Below, piece after piece: positions 11,661 to 22,102 of a DNA stretch of 64,000 nucleotides. The notes below the pieces were generated by a model. It did no database searches and was not told the origin of the DNA. It worked only from the letters and a program-made list of their open reading frames with translations. Source of the stretch: Melieria omissa (taxonomy: Eukaryota > Arthropoda > Insecta > Diptera > Ulidiidae); assembly GCA_963971225.1 (NCBI GenBank), contig OZ020269.1, forward strand, positions 100,466,405 through 100,530,404, read 5' to 3'. The position numbers and the translations under genes are program-made. The number at the start of each line of letters is the position of its first letter. Within the stretch, counting starts at the first letter, position 1.

Positions 11661-13650
11661 TTAATTGAGCTTTAATAACTGATTTTATATGACAAAGGAA
11701 TACATTGCAAATCGAATATTTAAAAAATTGAATGAATTAAATTTAATAAGTAACTAATGTAAAAATTAAATTAATTAAAATATTTTAATTTAATTTCATT
11801 AAAAATTACTAATTGACTGATTTTGGCATGAAAAAAAAATATTTGTAACTGACTTAAAAAGTAAAATTTTAATAATATTTTGAATTTAATTTCTAATTTA
11901 TTTCAAGTACAAGAACTTCAACAGATATTGCTGGGAGATAATTTTGGTGTCATGGAATCCGACCTGGAAATGGTTAAAACTAATCAGTTGTACTGGTATA
12001 CACTAACAAAAGTCTACCACGGTTTTGCAATGTTAGTTTCTTTTAAAAGTCACAACCTTCTAAAATTTGTGCGTGTTACTGTGTTTTCCTATTCAGCTTT
12101 TCCTTTATAAGTCCTAAGATATTCAATATTTTTTTAAGCTGTCTTCAGCAAACTTGTAGCTAATGTTTAGATCAACAAATTCTGTGAACATTCTTTAGCC
12201 AAATATTTATACCTTATCAAAATTTTGGAGGCCAATGTTAAAAATGCGATTTTTTCTTCTGTGTTTTTTTAAACAATTATGTGTTGCAATCGATTCCAAG
12301 TCAGAAAAAGCTGTTGCACAGTGAAATAAAATTTATAAATTTATTGTTTTCTTCTGTTCTTATTATTTTCAACTAAACTCAGAAGACCCTGTATAGCAGC
12401 ATTGAATGACATCAAATGATTTGCTGAAAACGTGTGCACACTTTCAGCACAAAAATAAATAAAAATATGCGTCAAAACGCACCAAACGTTGGCACATTGT
12501 TTAGCCAAAGGCGATGAAATCTCTCGCACAATTTTCCACAACTGTGCTAATTTATATATATTTTGAAAATACGCAAACACATTTATTTATGCAGCGCACA
12601 ACGGCAGCGACGCAGCGCAGTTCGTGACGAATTCAGTTCAATTGCAGCACGTTTCGGCCATTCAAAGTCAAATGTGTTGCAACAAAACAAAACAAAAAAC
12701 AAACAAACTGCAATCACAGAAGCAACAACAGTAGCGGCAACACTCGAAAAAGCGACAACATTACAATGGAATTATGCCAAAAATATGCAAAGAAGATGAG
12801 CAAAATCTAATCGAAGAAGAAGCACGTGAAATGTGAAAAGCTAAGTGGTTGTATCAATCGAATTGTTGTTGTTGTTGTTAAAATTGTTGCTGCAAACACA
12901 ACGAACGTCAGCAATGCTTCAACGAATGCGACAAACTAAAGTTGAACTAAAGTTGTGGTTTGGTTTGTTGTTGTGGTTGTTGTTATATGTAAATGTTGCC
13001 ATCAAATTTCCATAACAAATCGTCGTACGTGTTCTATGGCCTACAAATTGTCTACAAATTATGCAATAACAAATTTACGTGCAATCTGAAATCACTTTCC
13101 TGCATTTGGGGATCAACGGAAAAATGTGCAGATGAACTGAATGTGGTAAATGTAAGAAGCTGTTAGGTGCTTTTATCTGAAGAAGAAGAAGACGAAGACG
13201 AAGAAGAGTATATAGAAGGTATCAATTATCTCCGAGTTGTATTTACTTTGGGTCTTACAGGGTAGACGGTGTATAGAAAGAGAATATTGAATATTGATCC
13301 TAGGAATGTTCCATCTGCGACTATCAGAGCGACTACCGACAGATCTGGCAAGTTCTTTGAAAATCAAATGAGTTAATCTACTACTTATGTTTTTTTTAAG
13401 AATTTGCACTTGTTTATGGACTGAATCAGGTAAAAGATTCGTTGATATTTTCAACCCATATGCAAGTACTCATCGTCATTATGTACAATGAGGCACCTGT
13501 GATCCAGAACAGGGAACAGTCGTCACTGACGCTTTTATTTTAGTTTTATGTTATGTTTCATGTCGTTTCTTGACACATACTATAGTACCCTTTATATCAT
13601 ACAAGTCCACCTACCATCCCACAATAGTCAAATCCTCTAATTTTAGATTT
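11661..13650. other. AT-rich spacer, no gene seen
   Basis: No recognisable gene. A GAAGAAGACGAAGACGAAG tract lies near 13177-13207 and several TTG/CAA runs are present. Confidence 0.5.
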
Positions 13651-13654
13651 AACT

Positions 13655-13990
13655 AGAAAATAGTCGCACACGCCTTAAATCTGCGGCTAGTCGAGTCAGA
13701 TATCTGCAAGCAATGTTGGGAACCCGAGGAGGAAAAAATATGGGAACCCCTCCTGCGTTACACCTCAGCCTTTGCAAGACGTAGAATGAAAATCTTTGGA
13801 CAGTGTCTTTATTGGTTCATTGCACGATTTGGCAGAAACAACTTTGTAAGATCTATTAAATGGAAAATACTACAGAGACAATAACATTGGACTTAGTCCA
13901 GATTTGAACATGAACATAAGTAGGTAGGTCGTAGTATGAGACACACTTAGGCCTCTATATGGGCCCATTGTGATATCATAAGTTCTTCCA
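13655..13990 (+). pseudogene. LINE C-terminal remnant
   Basis: The plus strand reads LRLVESDICKQCWEPEEEK, then FARRRMKIFGQ. The CKQC plus acidic stretch followed by an RRRxK.(F/L)G block is the C-terminal Cys-rich knuckle seen at the end of insect non-LTR ORF2 proteins. It is followed by a short 3' stretch (cacttaggcctc, gggcccattgtgatatca) that recurs in diverged form near 60165-60215. Only the last part of the element survives. Confidence 0.65.
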
Positions 13991-13994
13991 GATT

Positions 13995-14269
13995 AAAATG
14001 TGCATACAATACTGTTTTTCAACATGCGTTACAACACTCATTTCAAACGATTTGGGGAAGAGGGAAGGGGATCTACTCTCTGTTACTCTGAATCCGAACG
14101 GCGATGGGCAGTTTTTCTTTCACACTTGAGCGCACTTGATCGATTCTTCTAATTCTCATTTGCTTCATGTGGATAGCGATAGAAGTGTGTTTCACCAGCC
14201 CAAGCTAGGAATCGTACCTAGGGCCTCTGGTATGAAAAGTCAACGTGCTACCCACTGGATTATTGAAGC
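13995..14269 (-). mobile_element. tRNA-derived SINE, copy 1
   Basis: On the minus strand a 72-nt tRNA-like head (14269 down to 14198) starts GCTTCAA, has an A-box-like TAATCCAGTGGG at tRNA position 8, a T-arm CCTAG-GTACGATT-CCTAG, and ends CTTGGGC, which can partly pair with the 5' end. The body shares long blocks with copy 2 (51555-51871), such as TGAGAATTA, GTGTGAA(A/C)G and CGCCGTTCGGATTC. The B box carries a T-to-A change (GGTACGATTCC). On the plus-strand side it is followed by TAACCTAACCTAACC. Confidence 0.75.
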
Positions 14270-14689
14270 CGGCCCGTCTAACCTAACCTAACCTGGACTG
14301 AAGTATTTCGGAAGGAAAAGGCTGCGGATGAATAAGAAGTATGCTTCGTGTCCTCTCAGATCAAAGCTCATGGGTTCATGGCTCATGGGTCTATATGCAG
14401 GAAGACTGGAGGCTGTTCGGAGGCATGGTAGGCATATCAGACATTGGATCATAGTATGATAAGACAGCGAACCATATTATCTATTTCTTATTTCTAGGTT
14501 TGAAACTTTTGACACTGATATGCTGAGAAGCAAACACCTTAGCTCCTTGGAACCACAGGATATTTTTCTATTTCTATGAAAATCAGGCAGATTTTAATCA
14601 CAGTAAAAATAGATCTCAAGTTGCTGTACAATGAATGTGTTTCAAAGTGTGACGTTTGCTAGATTGTTTCAATTAAAAAGTGGTTTTAA

Positions 14690-14956
14690 CACATTGCTGA
14701 CTGGCAATTTTTCGGAAAATTTACCTCATGTACCCGACTATTGTTTTGAAAGCGGATGTGGAAGTAAAACAATATAAATAAACTTTAATACATTTTATTT
14801 ATTATTCAACTATTAATAATTCTTTTTTGTATGATAAAAAGTATAAGAATCACCAAACAAAGATGCGGAAAAAAGCTTATCACGAGTTAACTCGTGACCG
14901 GTCAGCAACGCTTGGCCACGAAAACACGACTTAACTTTTGACCGGTCAGCAATGTG
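14690..14956. mobile_element. TTAA-flanked MITE (piggyBac-type), 267 bp
   Basis: The ends are inverted copies of CACATTGCTGAC(T/C)GG and are flanked by TTAA on both sides (14686-14689 and 14957-14960). TTAA duplication is the hallmark of piggyBac-superfamily insertion. A second internal copy of the motif GACCGGTCAGCAAC lies near 14898. There is no coding capacity. Confidence 0.7.
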
Positions 14957-15314
14957 TTAAAATAACACACATAGGTTTGCTATGCTGAGAAAAATATTAT
15001 TATCATCAATCAGAGAGCTAAAATCTTTTTAAAATATTTAATATTTAAGTAAGCACGTCAAATTATCTTTCAAGTTATCTACCTTTCTTCTTGGTGGCCT
15101 TCTTTTCTGCTGCACATATCAATTCAAACCAGCAGAAAACATAAAGAAACTTTCATATTCTAAATGTCGTACATATTTGTGTAAAAAGCACTTTAACATA
15201 GGTACCAATAGTAGTACTTTCGGTAATAAATGTACATTTGCAATAGTTAACCCTTTCGCTACAGGTTTTTATTGGGGAAAGTTAAAATGTTAAATTTTAC
15301 GTCTTAGGCTTCTA

Positions 15315-15900
15315 CAGGGTAGGCCATTTAAAGTGGAAGCATTTGTTTTTGAAAAAAAAGAGGAAACAAAATGTTTTTTTTTGTTTTCATCTCGATATTC
15401 ATTTATTTTGGTCCAAGGAGAAATTTTCTAGTTAGTTTTTGAAAATGATATCGCGTAAATGGCCACCATTAGCTTTGGCCGCAAAATGTGCCGTTTTTTC
15501 GGCATTTTCCATCACTTTTGCCAGTGTATCGGCCGATATGGCTCTTATTTCGCGGCGTATGTTGGCTCTGAGTTGAGCTAGTGTCCTTGGCTTGTTGGTG
15601 TATACCTTGGACTTCAAGTAGCCCCATAAAAAAAAGTCTGGCGGCGTCATAGAAGCGACAATTTTGTTTGTTTACGCCTCCATTCAACGTGAAATGTGCC
15701 TCGTCTGACATAATGATTTTTCGCCAAAAGTCACCTTCGTTCTCAGCCATTCTTCTTTGGAGTGAACTGTTCCATGGTATAAATTGTCTTGGAATGACGC
15801 TTCCAACGCGCTATGTCATTAGTCGATCTGACAGCTCTGTCAAAAGTTATAGGGTTACCAGATGGTTACCAGATGCTTCCACTTTAAATGGCCTACCCTG
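15315..15900 (-). mobile_element. Internally deleted Tc1/mariner-superfamily element (586 bp)
   Basis: Perfect 28-bp terminal inverted repeats (15315-15342 and 15873-15900, starting CAGGGTAGGCCATTTAAAG) are flanked by TA at 15313-15314 and 15901-15902. It retains the two ends of a transposase gene on the minus strand and has lost the middle, so it is an intermediate between a full element and a MITE. It sits just inside the left end of the TTAA-flanked element at 15251-16348. Confidence 0.9.
15432..15750 (-). pseudogene. Gutted Tc1/mariner-superfamily transposase
   Basis: From 15750 downward the protein reads MAENEGDFWRKIIMSDEAHF (first catalytic Asp in SDEAHF), then NGGVNKQNCRF. The frame then breaks at the deletion joint near 15650 and resumes as TPPDFFLWGYLKSKVY (third acidic residue, PPDFFLW) to the C-terminus GGHLRDIIFKN. 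The central part, including the second catalytic Asp, is missing, so it cannot encode an active enzyme. The sequence style matches the family often annotated in ants as Tc3-like (SDEAHFxLNG...LWGYLK). Confidence 0.85.
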
Positions 15901-16434
15901 TATGTGGTTATATTAGGAACATTCTATAAACATTTTTTTTTATTTTTATACTCGGACCCTGCATTTTAGAGTGTTTTTCTATGAGACAAACCACATCGTT
16001 GTGGCTGTAACATAAAAATTGTTAGGCACAACGAAAATTTGAATATTTCTTCATATACTTTAGCCAAAATAAGAAGTAAAGTAGTAACTAAATTGGAAGA
16101 AAACGTCAAATTAAAAAATTATCTAAAGTTTTCTGCTTCTTTTTCCTTTGCTATGCCAAGATATACCATTAAAAAAACGTGTATACTTCTCTTCTTTAAA
16201 CTAAATTATTCAGTTTATCAATTTCGTATTTTTCCTAAAACTTCAAACTATTCTAAGGATTAACAAAAAAATTGTATTCTTGCAACCATAGAAGATGCAG
16301 ATGTCCACAAAGCAGCATGTGCTATATGGCAAAAAAATAGCGAAAGGGTTAAGGCCTCGAATTATGGGCTAGAAAAATGCTAGATCTTAAATTTCGTTAA
16401 TATTTCATATTTTGGACATCTTTCATATTGGTTC

Positions 16435-16660
16435 TTTCATATTTTGGACATCTATAGGTTCTGGATGTGGCCTTGAAACTGTGTTCGATGCGGTAGGTTG
16501 ATGTGAATGCTGAAAAAGGAGACCATGTCCCCGGTGGAAGGAACAAGCAAAGAAGGCCCTATCATATCTTGGTGTGAACAACTTGAAAAGGCGTAAAGCA
16601 GACACTTCTGGAGAGAATTTGTATAGGCCGTAAGTCGGTAATGTCGTTTTTAACTGTTAA
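16435..16660 (+). pseudogene. RTE-like LINE 3' end running into (ATAAA)n
   Basis: Third copy of the RTE-like C-terminal segment. AAAAAGGAGACCATGTCCCC and the following LSYLGVNNL-type block align with 6535-6640. The remnant runs directly into the ATAAA array at about 16660, at the place where an RTE element would carry its short tandem-repeat tail. Confidence 0.6.
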
Positions 16661-16845
16661 TAAAATAAAATAAAATAAAATAAAATAAAATAAAATAAAA
16701 TAAAATAAAATAAAATAAAATAAAATAAAATAAAATAAAATGAAATAAAATAAAATAAAATAAAATAAAATAAAATAAAATAAAATAAAATAAAATAAAA
16801 TAAAATAAAATAAAACAAAATAAAATAAAGTAAATAAAATAAAAT
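16660..16845 (+). repeat. Third (ATAAA)n array, probably a LINE tail
   Basis: About 185 bp of near-perfect ATAAA pentamers with three single-base interruptions. It starts immediately after the RTE-like remnant. The minus-strand FILFYFILFY ORF is an artefact. Confidence 0.9.
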
Positions 16846-17836
16846 ATTTTTCACAAATGTGCAACGTTGCATTTTCGCTCGAAACGTTTTAATTCTTTTT
16901 TCGCATCAAACGATTACAAGTACAATAAATATTTCCAGGCTGACAACGTTCAATACTAAATCGCATTATCACGTTTGCCAGACATGGCTGCTGCGATGCC
17001 ACATCTTGAGCATCACATGCCACATGCGATTAAATTGTAGTAAAAGTATGCAATCTAACATACATACAAACATATGTTTGTTTCTACATGCAGCCAACTC
17101 TCGACTCGACTATTTACAATTGCAACAGCAGAATTTAGCAGCAGTGGCAGTTGCGCCTACTTACACGACTGCTTACAACTTGCCACATGTTCTACAAGAC
17201 GAAACAGAAAAATCAAAAATCTCAAGCATGGCAAACGGCGCACACGATGCTATAATCAAAGCTGCAATCGATCCATTATGTAAGCGGCGCGCCGACGTAC
17301 GAATTTAATTTATTTATGCTGCGGCGCGATGCGTGATTATTGTTATTATTGGAAAATATAAAAAAAATGCAACTATGGTAACAACTGCAGCAGCAAGTTA
17401 GCGCCAAAAACAACAACAACTTCAAAGTAATATGAAATTTTCATGTGAGCCAAATGCCAAAAAGCCTAACGCAATCGCCAAATATGTGAACACAACAATA
17501 AAAAAAAAATTGGAAAAATGAAAAGCAAATTCAAAAGTATCAATTCATATCTGTAACTGACAAATTTAACCTAAATTTAGTACGAAATCAATTTTCGTTA
17601 ATAATCGCTGAGATGTGCACGCACACAGACGCAGCATGCAGTTGCAATTTTGTTTTGTTAGAGTTTATGTTATGTTTGTGTTATTGTAGTGGCATCACAA
17701 GTAGAAAAGTGACAGGAGTGAAAAAGAAGAAGAAAAGCAGCAGGCAGCGGATCACAGAAGAAGCAGCAGATTAATTTTGACAGGTGCTGAAGTGGAAAGC
17801 ACGCAGCGCAGCGACTATGTGACGATCGTTACTATC

Positions 17837-17882
<46 letters not shown>

Positions 17883-18655
17883 GCAACAACACCATCACTA
17901 CATAGAGCCACACCGAAGGTGACATTATGGCCGAAGCCGATTAGTCAATTTATCGAAGCCGAATGTGAATAATTTAAAAAAAATATGAAAGTAAATGCAA
18001 TTTGTTTTTAATTTTGTGAAAAATAACTACAAGCTGCTTGGTCCCATGTGGCCAAAGCTGAAGCCGATTAATCGGTCGAACTCTACCACTACGAGCAGCA
18101 ACATTTCATTGAGAAGTGTTCGCGTGTGTGTGTGAGCCGCATCTTATGCTGCCACACTGGAATTTGAAATATTTTTGGCAACTTTTTAATTTTCTGTTGA
18201 TTTCGGTGCGTCTGCTTTTTTGCGGTTTGCATTGCTATAATTAACATATTAAATTTCGGCTTACTTTCAAAATCATCAGTTGCAAGTAATTTCGATAATT
18301 GTTGGTGGTCTCTTGGTCTTTTTGTTTTTGTTTTTGTTTTTGGGGGCAAATTGTTGTCGGCACTTGTTCCAGATCAGAAAACTGCGCAAATTGCAAATAT
18401 TAGACTATACGATGAAATGTTTGAAAGCTCAAAGAGATTAATGAGTTTTATGGGAAAAGTTTATTTTTGCATTAATCAAGCATGTAAATTTCTAAAGTTT
18501 GAAACTGTGAAGGTTGGCAGTAAATTGGAGCAACGCCCAGTTTGAAAGAGAAATGGTGAAATGTATAGTTTTAACTTTGATGTGTTGTCTTTAAAAATAA
18601 ATATTTTAAAAATAATGACATATGTACACAATGGAAAGTAGAGCACAAGTAAGTA
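16846..18655. other. Spacer with CAA microsatellite, no gene seen
   Basis: A (CAA)n tract of about 55 bp lies at 17836-17890. The ORF at 16859-17308 shows no conserved motif and I do not support it as a gene. Confidence 0.5.
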
Positions 18656-18659
18656 TATA

Positions 18660-19952
18660 ACACTTCGTTCAATAATGTGTGTGACTAACTAATTAAAACA
18701 CATTTTTTTGCCAAAATTCGTTTTTATTCATCAACATAGTCCCCTTTCAGGGAGATACAATCATTCCAACGCTTTTCCAATCTTTCGATACCGCCTTTGT
18801 AGAACGATTTTTCTTTGCCTTCAAAATAGGCGTTAGTTTCGGCGATTACTTCATCATTTGAGCCAAATCTCTTACCACGGAGCATCTTTTTGAGGTCTGC
18901 GAAGAGCCAGTAGTCGCTGGGGGCCAGATCTGTAGAATACGGGGGATGAGGAAGCAATTCGAAGCCCAATTCATGCATTTTTGCCATCGTTTTCATCGAC
19001 TTGTGACACGGTGCATTGTCTTGGTGAAACAACACTTTTTTCTTCTTCATATGGGGCCGCTTAATCGCGATTTCTTCTTTCAAACGTTCCAACAACGCCA
19101 TATAATAGTCGCTATTGATTGTTTTCCCTTTCTCAAGATAGTCGATGAATATTATTCCGTGCACATCCCAAAATACTGACGCCATAACCTTGCCAGCCGA
19201 TGTTTGTGCCTTTGGACGCTTTGGGCGGCTTTCACCGGTTGCATGCCACTCAGCAGACTGCCGATTTGACTCTGGAGTGAAATGGTGGATCCATGTTTCA
19301 TCCATTGTGATGTACCGACGCAAAAACTCCGACTTGTTGCGCGTAAACATGTCCAAACAGCTCTTTGAATCATCGATTCTTTGTTGTTTTTGCTCCGGTG
19401 TGAGCAAACGCGGCACCGATTTCGAAAACACCTTTTTCATAACCAAATGTTCGTGTATTATGGTGTGTACACTGCCTGCTGATATCTTTAGAATGTCAGC
19501 AATCTCCCCCACTTTCACTTTACGGTCGGACATAATGATTTTCAGTGTTTTTTCAACGTTTTCCGGAATAACAGCGTCATTTGGCCGTCCAGTAGATGGA
19601 ATGTCATCGGTGTCTGTACGACCACGTTTGAATTCGGCATACCAATAACAAATGGTTCTTTTTGATGGAGCAGAGTCCGAATAATGTTTTTCAAGCCATT
19701 CCTGTCATTGAACAGTATTTTTTTTCATTAAAAAACAATGATAAATCAGCACACGGAATTGCTTTGAATTCATTTTTTTTGAAAACTCAAAAGTAGTGTC
19801 ACTTAAAGCACTGTAACTTGTAAACTAATGGTCGGATTGACATATAATTTTGACAGTAAGCCTAAAAAGGTTCACAATTTCGAAAAAAAATATTGATTTA
19901 ATATTAGTGCCGCCATCTATGTGTCAGTCACACACATTATTGAACGAAGTGT
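18660..19952 (-). mobile_element. Full-length Himar1-like mariner (1293 bp)
   Basis: Perfect 27-bp inverted terminal repeats (18660-18686 and 19926-19952, starting ACACTTCGTTCAATAATG) are flanked by TA duplications (18658-18659 and 19953-19954). Size, TA target and a single transposase gene fit a complete mariner. The TIR sequence differs from the Himar1 TIR as I recall it, so this is a relative and not Himar1 itself. Confidence 0.95.
18724..19773 (-). pseudogene. Mariner transposase, one in-frame stop
   Basis: The reading frame starts at an ATG at 19773 (MNSKQFRVLIYHCFL) and runs 349 codons to TAA-type termination at 18724, matching the usual ~348 residues. One TGA at codon 23 (19705-19707), inside the first helix-turn-helix region, is the only break. 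The rest is open: WYAEFKRGRTDTDD linker, second HTH, catalytic YITMDETWIHH, HQDNAPCH and LAPSDYWLF, with 34 residues between the second and third Asp (DD34D). The blocks DYLEKGKTINSDYYMALLER and KKKKVLFHQDNAPCHKS place it close to Himar1 of the irritans subfamily. Downstream initiation (MKKNTV is before the stop; the next Met is at 19533) would lose the DNA-binding domain, so activity is unlikely unless the stop is read through or polymorphic. Confidence 0.95.
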
Positions 19953-20273
19953 TACTCGTAGTACAGAGACATTAAAGGCCATAGTCGTATAAGGAAGGGC
20001 AAAGTGCCCTAAAGAGTGCCAGTTCTTAATAATTAATCGACGATCTGGAAGAAAACATTTCATAAATAAAAAAAAATATTGATAACTCTCTAATCTGTGG
20101 TCACAAACGCATTTATATTGTAGATATCACTTAGACACATAACCAGAAAAATCGGTGAAACTCAAAAGTAAATGTAACCTCAAAAAAGTTATTGACTTTT
20201 TCAAAATTTTTTTATCAAGTTAGATTTTTTGGCAGAATCACCAATTTTTTTATATATTCCTCATGTAATGCTT

Positions 20274-20974
20274 AACAATATACACTTTGTTTCATAGTTA
20301 TAGGGAAGCAAAAATTTTTTGGAAATCCGAAAAACGGTAAGTGTTAAAAAAAAATTAATGATGCAGTTTAGCGACCACGTGGTCACCTTAAAACAAAACA
20401 ACAACAACTTTTTTCTACTAACGGTATATTTTGAGCAAGCTGATCAAGTGTGAAAAAAGTAACGAAACACGTGTTTCATTGCTATAGGGAAAGTGGATTA
20501 AGAAAAGAAATTATAACAACAACTCATTTTAAATTTCAATTAATAATTTATTGCTTCACCATTATTATTAATAAGACTATAAATCCTATTTGGCATCGAA
20601 TTCGAATACTGGAGAAGCATTTCTGGAGTCAGTGACTCCCACGTACGTAAAATCGCAGTTTGCAACTCAGAAACAGTATTAAATTGCCGATAATCTTCAT
20701 ACACTTTCCTTGCCAGCCATCCCCAGATGTTTTCTATTGGGTTTACATCTGGGGAACAAGAAGGACACTCAAGACAGTTGATATTTTGGCTTTCCAACCA
20801 AGTTTTCGTAGACCTGCTTATGTGGATTCGTGCATTATCCTGCTGAAAAATAAATGATTTTTCTGGAAAGCTACGGATGAATGGCAGTAAATGGTTTTCT
20901 AGCACTGTCTGATACTCCTCGCATTTCATACGGCAAGAGGGAAAGGCCAAGTGTGCTGTGCCAGAGCTTGAGAA
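20274..20974 (-). repeat. Left arm: inverted copy of transposase 3' half
   Basis: The ORF at 20540-20950 on the minus strand is the same protein segment as the C-terminal 136 residues of the plus-strand transposase (FQQDNARIH to [10 protein letters not shown]), with Cys for Ser at one site (KCEEYQ versus KSEEYQ). It has no upstream exon and no first catalytic Asp, so it is a duplicated arm and not a second gene. Confidence 0.95.
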
Positions 20975-21023
20975 TTTTTAGAATTGAGCACAAATTTGCT
21001 TATTACTTTATGTTTATTTTAAA

Positions 21024-22102
21024 ATGCCTCGCGGAAAGGTTCTAACTGAGAAGGAAAAAGGGGCCATCGACGCCTTGTGGGGTGACGGCCAGACGAAAAG
21101 TGAAATTTCTCGAAAAATCGGAAGGTCGGTCAATGTTGTCTGTAATTATTTAAAAGACAAGGAAAATTATGGAACTAGAAGTTATCCAGGCCGTAAAAAA
21201 GTGTTGAACGAACGAAAAGAACGCCAGATTTGCCGCCTTTTGTTCAATACAACGACTTCCATTAGAAAGATACAAAGAGAAAACAACATATCTGCATCCA
21301 TTTCCACGATTTGGCGGACTGTAAACCGAAATGCGGACATCGTGAGGGAGCAAATGCAGAAGGTACCGCTTCTAAAACCCCATCATAAGGTTGCTCGACT
21401 CCAATTTGCCCGAGAAAATATGGCCCAGGATTGGAATCAGGTAAACAGTGAAAACTGAAAATGTTCTTCTTTCTTGATTCGATTGAAAATAGCAAATTCA
21501 CCCGTAAAATAACTTTACCCGTTATTTAGGTAATCTTCTCTGACGAGAAAAAGTTCAACCTTGACGGTCCTGACGGTTTTTTGGGGTATTGGAGAGACTT
21601 GCGCAAGGAGCCGCGTTTTTTTTCCAAGCGCAATTTCGGTGGAGGATCCTTAATGGTATGGGGCGCCTTCTCAAGCTCTGGCACAGCACACTTGGCCTTT
21701 CCCTCTTGCCGTATGAAAAGCGAGGAGTATCAGACTGTGCTAGAAAACCATTTACTGCCATTCATCCGTAGCTTTCCAGAAAAATCATTTATTTTTCAGC
21801 AGGATAATGCACGAATCCACATAAGCAGGTCTACGAAAACTTGGTTGGAAAGCCAAAATATCAACTGTCTTGAGTGTCCTTCTTGTTCCCCAGATGTAAA
21901 CCCAATAGAAAACATCTGGGGATGGCTGGCAAGGAAAGTGTATGAAGATTATCGGCAATTTAATACTGTTTCTGAGTTGCAAACTGCGATTTTACGTACG
22001 TGGGAGTCACTGACTCCAGAAATGCTTCTCCAGTATTCGAATTCGATGCCAAATAGGATTTATAGTCTTATTAATAATAATGGTGAAGCAATAAATTATT
22101 AA
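21024..22102 (+). CDS. Tc3-like transposase, two exons, apparently intact
   Basis: Exon 1 is 21024-21440 and exon 2 is 21530-22102, joined by an 89-nt intron (gtaaac...ttatttag). The spliced product is 329 residues, the same length as Tc3A as I recall it. Exon 1 ([18 protein letters not shown]...) carries the bipartite HTH DNA-binding region. Exon 2 opens with [16 protein letters not shown] (first catalytic Asp), then [22 protein letters not shown] (second Asp) and [12 protein letters not shown] (Glu), with 34 residues between the second Asp and the Glu (DD34E). No stop or frameshift is seen. Without splicing the frame ends after QVNSEN, so splicing decides whether enzyme is made. Only 49 bp separate the ATG from the left arm, so any promoter must lie in that gap or in the arm. 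Transcripts crossing both arms would fold into a long hairpin. Confidence 0.9.

Larger units (their letters stand above)
15251..16348. mobile_element. TTAA-flanked element with nested Tc1/mariner-type derivative
   Basis: Inverted ends CCCTTTCGCTA abut TTAA at 15247-15250 and 16349-16352. Total length is 1098 bp, of which 586 bp plus a TA duplication is a later insertion (15315-15900). The remaining ~510 bp has no transposase. This fits a piggyBac-type non-autonomous element. An unpaired copy of the same end (TTAACCCTTTCGC) lies at about 47219. Confidence 0.7.

Noticed and set aside
16562..16872. ORFs over the third ATAAA array
   Set aside because: Same artefact, simple repeat.
16859..17308. 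149-residue plus-strand ORF
   Set aside because: No conserved motif and no splice or neighbour support.
19145..19648. 167-residue plus-strand ORF in the mariner
   Set aside because: Antisense of the transposase.
20540..20950. Second Tc3 transposase gene on the minus strand
   Set aside because: Exact inverted copy of the right arm; lacks the N-terminal half and first catalytic Asp.
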